Positions 56,852 through 64,000 of a stretch of 64,000 bases of DNA are shown here, piece by piece. Below the pieces are notes generated by a model. The model was given only the letters and a program-made list of their open reading frames with translations, was not told the origin of the DNA and ran no database searches. The stretch lies in contig JAWZYU010000004.1 of assembly GCA_038380435.1 (NCBI GenBank), forward strand, positions 24,588,001 through 24,652,000, in the 5' to 3' direction. How positions within the stretch are numbered: the first letter of the stretch is position 1; each line of letters opens with the position of its first letter. This DNA is from Ryuthela nishihirai (Eukaryota; Arthropoda; Arachnida; Araneae; Heptathelidae). The position numbers and the translations under genes were made by a program.

Positions 56852-57200
56852 GTTTTACCTCTGAGCGGCACTTTTTTGCCCACAATGGGCAAATGGCCAG
56901 GTCACAAGGACCCCAAGGCTCAGAGAAGGATGGGGGAGGGGACCCACTGGAACAGCTGTTGGGAGACAGATGGACAGAGCTCGGACATTAAGCCGTGGTC
57001 CCCTGCACTCCCGCACAGGGAGCCACGGCTAAATGTCCAATCGGACGGGCGGAGGCCTTTCCGGTGTCATCGGTGTCCCTTACTGACCAGAACAGGGATT
57101 TTTGCGGAGATAAATCTCAATGCTGACCTAGGTGGGACTCAAACCCGGGAACTGCAGTTTACGAGCTTTGCGCGTTATCGACTGAACCATCGCCGCCCCG
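56852..57200 (-). repeat. SINE-B copy, diverged
   Basis: GTTTTACCTCTGAGCGGCAC through GACCCACTGGAACAGCTGTT to GGACTCAAACCCGGGAACTG and TATCGACTGAACCATCG. Both tRNA-like boxes are recognisable but mutated. An internal deletion lies around 56,970. Confidence 0.88.
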
Positions 57201-57463
57201 CAGTTGTTTGGAATTGTTGATGTCTTGATAAAATATCGAAAATTTATTTCAGCTTATTTTCAACAAATTTTACTGCATTACGAAATTTTTTTCTAATATT
57301 TAATCTAATGTGCACACATTGTTCATCATTGCTTACCAAAAAAAGTTTCCGTCAATTAATCAATTCTTTCGAAGATTTGGAACCTCTTAGATATCTCTTA
57401 GCTTAGGGCCTCAGAAAGATCAAAGTCCGGCCCCGGATCCGAGTCGTTAGCAATGGCATAACA

Positions 57464-60400
57464 TCATCATCATCATCCTCAAGCAGCCATGGGCTACGGA
57501 GGTCCAACCAGACCACGCAATTTAATTCTGCAAGCATATCTGTCCTGAGCAACATCTGCTGCATCCGGCCACTGCACACCAATTCTAACAAGGTCCTGTT
57601 TGACATTGTCTGCCCACCGCATCCTAGGCCTCCTCCTCCTTCTGAGGCCTCTAGGCAAACTGTTCAATACCCTATTCGCCAATCTATAATTATCCATACG
57701 GGCAACATGGCCAAACCAACGGAGTCTCTCTCTGCACAATATGCTGCTTAAAGGAGGTTGCAGACTCCTTTGCCTAACCTCATCATTAGTTAACAAAGTT
57801 AAACCACCTAATACCCAAGATACTGCGTAAGCATCTAGAATCAAAAGCATCTAGTTTCCTGTTATCTTGTTTACACAGCGTCCAAGTTTCACTACCATAA
57901 CTAATCCTAGAAAGAACCAAACTATTATACAGTCTAATTTTAGTCTTTAGGTGTATACGCCTATTTCTCCACAATCTCCATAGATTCTTTAAAGTCCCGG
58001 CAGCAATACCTATTCGTCTGTTAATCTCATGCCGCACATCACCAGTATCAGTTACATAGCTCCCAAGATAATTAAACTGTGACACCTGCTCAAGACTGCA
58101 ACCATTCAGATTAACTGAATCACAACCTGCCTGACCAATTTTCATCACTTTAGTTTTCTCTCTGTTTATAACCAAACCTACTCTACTACCAGTCTCATCA
58201 ACAGCTCGAATAAAAGAGTTCATCTCATCAACATCATTTGACAAAAGGGATAAATCATCAGCATAATCTAAATCAGAAATTTTCGTATCTCCAGCCCATT
58301 TAAGGCCAAAATCTTTCCCTCGAAGTGAATTTCGCATAACATAATCAACAACCAAACTAAAGAGAAAAGGAGACAAAATGCACCCTTGTCGAACACCAGA
58401 CGTAATGCTAAACCAATTGCTACAAGACTTACCAACTCTCACATATGACTCAGTGTTATTATAGAGAGCTTTCATTATGTTAACTAACTTGTCTGGTATA
58501 CCATATGATTTCACAATCAACCACAAATTATGACGATCAACAAAGTCGAAAGCCTTTTTGAAATCAACAAAGCTAGCAACCAAAGGTTTCTGAAACTCTA
58601 AACATTTCTCAAGAATCTGCCTAAGTGAAAATATCTGATCTACACATCCCCTACCACTTCTGAATCCACATTGCTCATCAGGCAATTGCCTGTCAACCAG
58701 ATTCTTAATTCTATTAAGCACAATCATGGAAAGAACTTTACCTGGAACAGAGAGTAGGCTGATACCCCTATAGTTATCACAAGAACTGCGATCACCTTTT
58801 TTGAAAATAGGGATAATAATAGCTCTGGTAAAATCTTTAGGAACCATGCCTTTATCATAAAAGTTATTCAAAATTTCAGTCATCCAAGTGGTAACCAAAA
58901 CATTCCCAGCTCTGAGCATTTCTGTAGTAATTTCATCTACCCCTGGGGATTTATGAAGTTTCAGTTTAGAGATAGCCAAACTAACTTCAGATTGTGTTAT
59001 AGGGCCAACACTAAAGCCGCCAATGCATCTATCATCATTACAAACAATGGGAGTAGAACTAACCACATTGTTTAGAACATCACTGAAATGCTTAGCCCAC
59101 CTAGCCATGAGAGAATCCTCACCTTCTATAACCTTACCTTGTTTATCCTTCAATCCCTGTATGCCTGTTCGTTTTATACCACATAAAACATTAACTATCT
59201 GGTACAGCTCTCTGCTGTTGTGCTGCCTAACTGCTTCCACAGCTTTGTCAGCCAAACTATCAAGCCAAAGATTTTTATCAGTAGCTAACTGATCCTTTAC
59301 ACGTTTATTAAGCTCTCTGTAATCTTTTCTATTAGGACTAGTAGGGTACTGATTAAGGACATTCCTGCAGTTCCTTCTTTCTGAAATAAGCTCAATTGCC
59401 TTATCACTTAAATAATTCTGCCTCCTCTGCTCCTTTTTTCCTAAAAGAGCACTGTTAGTTTCCAAAAAAGCCTGTTTAAAATGGCCCCATTCTTCCTCAA
59501 CTTCAGTATTAAGCAAACCATGACCGTCATAATGACTAAGTAACCTATCATGGTAAGCTTTAGCTATAACTGGGTCATTCAGAGCTTCAGTATTAAAGGT
59601 GAATTTTTTAACTCTAGCACAACACTTTTTAAGTTTAAGTTGCAAGACACTTTTAATAAGGTAATGGTCAGATCCAGTTTCAGCTCCCCTATATGCCCTG
59701 GTATTTCTAACAGAACTAGCCCATTTGCTGTTAATTAATATATAATCAATCATATTTCTATGCAGCCCATCAGGTGAAACCATGTGTATTTATGTATGTC
59801 GCGGTGTGTGTAATATGTGTTAGTTATTCTGAAACCATTGAGTTTACTTACCTGTAGGAGACGTTGCCCATTGCCATTGCAGCTACCAATACCAAAAGGG
59901 CCTATCACCCCTCCCCAAAGATCAGAGTCAGTACCAACTTTGGCATTGAAGTCACCAAGAACAAGGGTAATATCTCCTTTCTTGACAGAATTCAAAATAT
60001 CCTGAAGTTGTCCGTAAAACCTATCCTTCTCATCCTCATCAGCATCCTCAGTGGGGGCATAACAGCAGATAACATTCAAGTTTTTAATGCTTGTCTGAAA
60101 TTTTGCTGTAAGAAACCTTTCATTAATGCACTCATATCCTAGAAGAGCATCACTAGCATGTCTGCTGAGCAGCAGACCCACGCCTTGGTGATGCTTTCCA
60201 TCCTCCCTCCCTGTAAAGAGAAATTTAAAGTTATTTTTAAGTATCTCACCTTTACCTGTCCATCTGGTCTCTTGCAAGCCTAGAATATCTAGGTTATAGC
60301 GCTGGAATACCTGCATGAGGACATCAAGAGAATAATCTCTATGTAATGTCCTCACGTTCCACGTTCCTGCAGAGAGAAAATGATTAGTAGGATTTTTAAA

Positions 60401-61113
60401 GAAATTAGGTTTATTGAGATTGGTAGGGCCAACAATATCAAACAGCCCCCTGATCGCAGGCATGGGGCAAAGACCCGTTCCTCCTCCGCTAAAGGCTGAA
60501 GTCACCGATGCTGGTAGGAACTTCAGGCACCACCTTTTCAAGTGGACTTTTTCAAGAGCCGTATGGCCTGCCTGAAACGCATTACTCCAGTTTAGGCTTG
60601 ACGATGCCCAATTAGCTAAGTAAGGTTCAGGTACCTGCGATGGCCTCTGATTAGGATTATCCACCAGCTGATATAAGGTATCCCATGCCTCTGTTCACTT
60701 AGAGCTGGCAACCCAGAAGCAAACAGAAAACACAGCGGCAGACTCTCCCTCAACAGAGACCCACCAGTTCAGCAAGTCCAGGATCAATAATCAAGCTCAA
60801 ATCCATAAACAAGTCCAGTCTAGTAGGTATAAATGGTCAGCACCAGGACCCTGTGAAGTTGACCACTCCTCAGCAGGGTTGAAAAAAAAGAAAAAAGTGG
60901 CCGTAGAAGACCAGATCAGCAGGCCATACTGAACTGGCAGCCCTCCCCTTCCGTTCCCTTCCAAAAGAGAATATCTCTTTTGAAAGGTACTAACGGCCTG
61001 CACCACGAGAAGGCGGGGTCGGACATTAGGTGCTAGACCTGGCCGGTTCTGTGCATCATCACTAGGGATTGGTACACAGCTCTCCTTCCAGTTTACGCCT
61101 AGCTACGCCATTA
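57464..61113 (-). mobile_element. RTE/CFDP2-like retrotransposon, full length, with TSD
   Basis: A minus-strand element of about 3,650 bp. The 3' end is an ATG/GAT-type tail at 57,464-57,480 and the 5' leader runs to 61,113. Flanking direct repeats are CAATGGCATAACA (57,451-57,463) and CAATAGCATAACA (61,114-61,126), 13 bp with one mismatch, as expected for target-primed insertion. The leader has the GACCACTCCTCAGCAGG segment also kept at 22.87 kb. The youngest and best copy of the family in the window. Confidence 0.9.
57494..60664 (-). pseudogene. Endonuclease/reverse transcriptase ORF, two frameshifts
   Basis: A single ORF of about 1,050 codons broken twice. The first frame, 60,664-59,750, has the endonuclease (GTWNVRTL, LGLQETRW, GDFNAKVG). 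A one-base deletion near 59,783 (GGG to GG compared with the 28-kb copy) moves to 59,783-57,786. That frame has SDHYLIKS completing the endonuclease and the RT with HKSPGVDEITTEM, FKKGDRSSCDNYRGIS, EQCGFRSGRGCVDQI, SGVRQGCILSPFLF and catalytic YADD near 58,257. A one-base insertion near 57,790 moves to 57,850-57,494, with the C-terminal RLRWFGHVARMDNYR. All catalytic motifs are present. Confidence 0.92.
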
Positions 61114-61126
61114 CAATAGCATAACA

Positions 61127-62236
61127 ACGCCTGGAAATTACTGTTTTTTTGATCGCTGATTGTTTTAGATTAACTGAAGCTGATGACATCTGTTGCAAAA
61201 TAAAAGTTATCGCTTGATGCACCTGAAAAGTGTGCTCACATACTCCTTGACAATTTCAGATTGTTATATTATAATCCCTTTAGTTTTTTTTTGCGCTGAT
61301 TTAGGGTTATCGCCGGAGGAGTACTCATTGGCTCCACCATGACCTCTGCAAAAAAAAAATGACAAAACTTGTGGGGAAACTTCATTTCGACCTTTTTAAA
61401 GGAACAGCGCGGAATTTGCCCCATAGCTTGAGGCTTGGCCATAAACTTCGCTAACCAAACGCCATCACAGCTGTGAGAGATATCAATCTTTTTCTTCCGA
61501 CTAGCAATTTCTCTCGATAAGTCCACCATGTTTGACTTATAACACTCAAAATGTTTCCAATTTTTTTTGCTTTTTCATTTTCCCTATTCCTTTGTCGCTC
61601 TTTTATCATTTTCTGTAAGAGAGGGAAAAAATCAATCCTATTCAAAACTCGAAATCCATCGGTGACGGAGCACAGGGCCGATTATAACCTGAAGTCAATC
61701 CGACCCCTATTTGACCTTGAATGCAACAACGGATTTCACTGCACACGCCCAGGTGAGGACGACGAAACTTAGCTATGCCGAGCCGTTTTGTCTGTTATCT
61801 CCCTCACCTATCATGTGATTGGTTCGCAACTGCAATCATTTACATAATCCGAACTGTTGACACATACCCACCTATTTGCGTGGTGCTCCGACAAATACTT
61901 CATGGAGTGGTATTTTCTATGCCGAGCAGTGTATATATTAAAAATTTTACTTGAAACTATGTAAGCTCTTTAATGGAAATTTTATATATGCCCGTCTGAA
62001 AACAGCTGAAACAATATTTTATGAAGAAAGTTGTAAAAATAATTCATTCGAAAATGTCGAATTATATATTACGAAGATCGTAATATCTGTCAGATATTTA
62101 TTATGTAGATTCCGTAGATTTTCAAAAAGTTCGAATTCAAGTGCATGGTGGTATACATTAAATAAAACAACCCCCGTTTCTTGCAACGGAGCAGGATCGA
62201 GTTTTTTCCGGTACGCTACTGGGTAGTTCTAGTAGG
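61127..62236. other. Unassigned spacer
   Basis: The frame 61,551-61,772 begins with a hydrophobic segment and reaches CNNGFHCTRP directly before a CAGGTGAGG splice-donor-like site at about 61,750. This could be a first exon, but evidence is weak. The rest is AT-rich. Confidence 0.3.
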
Positions 62237-62699
62237 TACAGTCGCTCAAAAAAGTATCCGTGATCTGGCAACTTCGTGTCACGTGACACGAAATTGCCAG
62301 ATCACTAATTTCTAAAAAAAATCGTTGCCAGTTGTTGATATTTTTTCTGAATTCTGTAATCAACCATAGTGTTCGGATATTTCTTTGAGCGACTGTAGGT
62401 GGTCATATTATTTTGATACTAGATCGTGTGGGCTCACTCACGGAAATATTGAGCGTGTGCAGTTACCGTTCACAGCAAACTGGAGCGTGTGCAGTAACTG
62501 CACACGCTCCAGTTTGCTGTGAACGGTAACTGGAGCGTGTACAGTTGCTGTACACGCTCCAGATATTTTTCCTGAATTCTGTAATCACGTGACACGAAGG
62601 TTGCCAGATCACTGATTTCTAAAAAAAAATCGTTGCCAGATGTTTTTTCTGAATTCTGTAATCAACCATAGTGTTCGGATACTTTTTTGAGCGACTGTA
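62237..62699. mobile_element. Composite mariner-type MITE with nested palindromes
   Basis: Starts TACAGTCGCTCAAAAAAGTA at 62,237. The inverse end occurs twice, at 62,397 and 62,699, giving a 161-bp inner MITE and a longer composite. The shared internal motif TAATCAACCATAGTGTTCGG occurs at about 62,359 and 62,660. The middle holds a 36-bp-arm perfect hairpin (62,460-62,532) followed by a 13-bp-arm hairpin. TA flanks fit the Tc1/mariner superfamily. Confidence 0.78.
62460..62532. repeat. 73-bp perfect palindrome
   Basis: Arms of 36 nt starting CAGTTACCGTTCACAGCAAA with a one-base centre at 62,496. The GGAGCGTGT(G/A)CAG element is reused in the next hairpin (about 62,532-62,563), so a unit was duplicated with inversion. 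Confidence 0.92.
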
Positions 62700-63715
62700 C
62701 AGTTTTATTTCACACCTTCATTCTACTTCGACCTACTAGTGCCGTCTGTGTACGGAGAGGATGATGCACGTGGTGGGGACACAAAGCCAATTGCAGAGGA
62801 CGAGATAAAGAATAAGAAATGAGACAAAGGAAGAAACACGCGCTTAGTGAAGAGTGACATTCAGGTGGGTATTCGAGGACGGATCTGACACGTGCTCTTC
62901 TTCGCCACACAAAGATGGAGAGATAATCTCTGCCGATCAGGGTGGACAAAGGATTGTGAATGCCGTTGCCATGCGTTACGAATAGAGTCCGACGTGGAAG
63001 GATATTTCGCAGTTGGACTCTAGAGTAAGGGATGTTAGAAACTTGCTTGGATTTTTAGTTTTTCGGAAGGAAAATTAATTCTGATCGAGGTCATTTAATT
63101 ACTACACTTGAAAAAGAAAAAGTAGCAATAAATTGTAAGAAGCTAAAAGAGTTTTTACAGATGCAGGATCTTTTGACTAATGATACTTAATGAGAGAAAT
63201 ATTACCAATAGCCTTCAGAGAGATTTGGCATAATGGCGATAGGATGATTTACTATAGCCGAGATATATTCAAAGAGATCTCGGCATTTTGGGTTGCTAAT
63301 AGTCCTATTCCTTGATTTACACGGTGCTCAATTTACACGGTCAAGAAAATGCACCAGTTTCGTCATCTGAATGAGTGGGAATAAAGTGCAAAATAATGCT
63401 ACGTTAATGCTTATTATTGCTGCTGAATTGAAATTTGAGAAAAATGCTGCATTTAATAATAAACTCTCAATGCATGATTTATTCATAGCAAGGAGTTTTT
63501 CGGAACCTAGCCCCTTATTTCCCATAAGTTGTTTCTACTGTGTAAACCGCGGGATGGGTGTAAATTGAGCACCACAAATGATAAAACAATATCGTTTATT
63601 AAATATGTTGCAGAAACTCATAAAGTTGTATTCTTTTCTAGGTCTGACCTGTTCCTTCCGAGAAATGCTATCTTTATTATTGTACAACATGGTCATTCGT
63701 CGAGCTCCGAATTAG
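62700..63715. other. Unassigned spacer
   Basis: No gene recognised; frames under 90 codons. Local repeats CAATTTACACGG near 63,320-63,345. Confidence 0.35.
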
Positions 63716-63840
63716 GCATGGATGTGTGTGACGTTTTTCTGCTGAGGACCTGCCATCCTCTCAGATCTCCTATGGCATATAAACTGACAGGCTCCTATCA
63801 GACCTCTGTGGCAAGCAGCTGCTTGAGGGGCTATTTATTT
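63716..63840 (+). repeat. SINE-A copy, head lost
   Basis: GGCATGGATGTGTGTGACGT, CTGCTGAGGACCTGCCATCC, GGCATATAAACTGACAGGCT and CAGCTGCTTGAGGGGC, with a TTTATTT tail. The region before 63,716 is not tRNA-like. Confidence 0.87.
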
Positions 63841-64000
63841 TTTTTTTTTTAATATGGGCGAACACCACCTCCACGAATATACGCAAGATTCAGGTCTTGC
63901 AAAACAAAACATTGAGATCTGCGGTCGATGCCCCTTGTTCTGTTACTAACAGACAACTTCATAAAGAATCAGAATCGACCACATATATATTCATATTAAA

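Noticed and set aside
61551..61772. First exon of a secreted host protein
   Set aside because: The hydrophobic start and a donor-like CAGGTGAGG are suggestive only; overlapping open frames on the other strand and lack of homology leave it unsupported.

Overview
This is repeat-dominated eukaryotic DNA. It is AT-rich, with no operon-like gene packing, and almost every long reading frame belongs to a transposable element. Arthropod-type non-LTR and Ty3/gypsy retrotransposons, tRNA-derived SINEs, mariner-like remnants and a Polinton/Maverick-type DNA polymerase relic point to an invertebrate, most likely an arthropod; the species cannot be named from the sequence. I could not support any host protein-coding gene.

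The most striking content is three relatives of one element family with giant terminal inverted repeats. Copy 1 runs from before the window start to 10,016, with arms at 1-3,237 and 4,755-10,016. Copy 2 is complete, 10,865-20,742, bounded by a 6-bp target duplication AACGTC inside an older SINE. Copy 3 is a single rearranged arm from about 32,230 to 43,262. Copies 1 and 2 hold exactly one gene between the arms. It encodes a protein with two tandem PC4-like (p15 single-strand DNA-binding coactivator) domains and a C-terminal C..C..DHPSQ..H.C motif. The gene is intact in copy 2 (300 codons) and broken by one nonsense codon and one frameshift in copy 1. Its promoter (CCAAT box, 41 nt, TATAAGTA, about 50 nt, ATG) has the same spacing in both copies. 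Copy 3 instead carries two oppositely oriented fragments of a protein-primed type B DNA polymerase of Polinton/Maverick type. The 6-bp duplication, AG...CT ends, linear long-TIR layout and polymerase relic suggest a non-autonomous Polinton-like lineage reduced to huge arms plus one PC4 gene.

The other layers are as follows. 21.9-23.0 kb, 26.97-27.15 kb, 27.6-30.8 kb and 57.46-61.11 kb hold copies of one RTE/CFDP2-like non-LTR retrotransposon; the last is full length with a 13-bp target duplication and only two single-base frameshifts. 32,772-39,025 is a Ty3/gypsy element on the minus strand with two LTRs, an ATAT duplication, a tRNA-Leu-type primer site and recognisable gag, protease, RT, RNase H and integrase. 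It is nested in a small TIR element, itself nested in copy 3. A Jockey-like RT tail follows copy 3. Two SINE families (SINE-A, SINE-B) are scattered over the window. Three large tandem arrays occur (about 47 bp at 31.6-32.07 kb, 74 bp at 49.02-49.8 kb, 40 bp at 52.36-52.8 kb). Palindrome-rich MITEs lie at 46.85-47.8 kb and 62.24-62.70 kb. The remaining stretches are AT-rich non-coding DNA with scattered SINE pieces and microsatellites.
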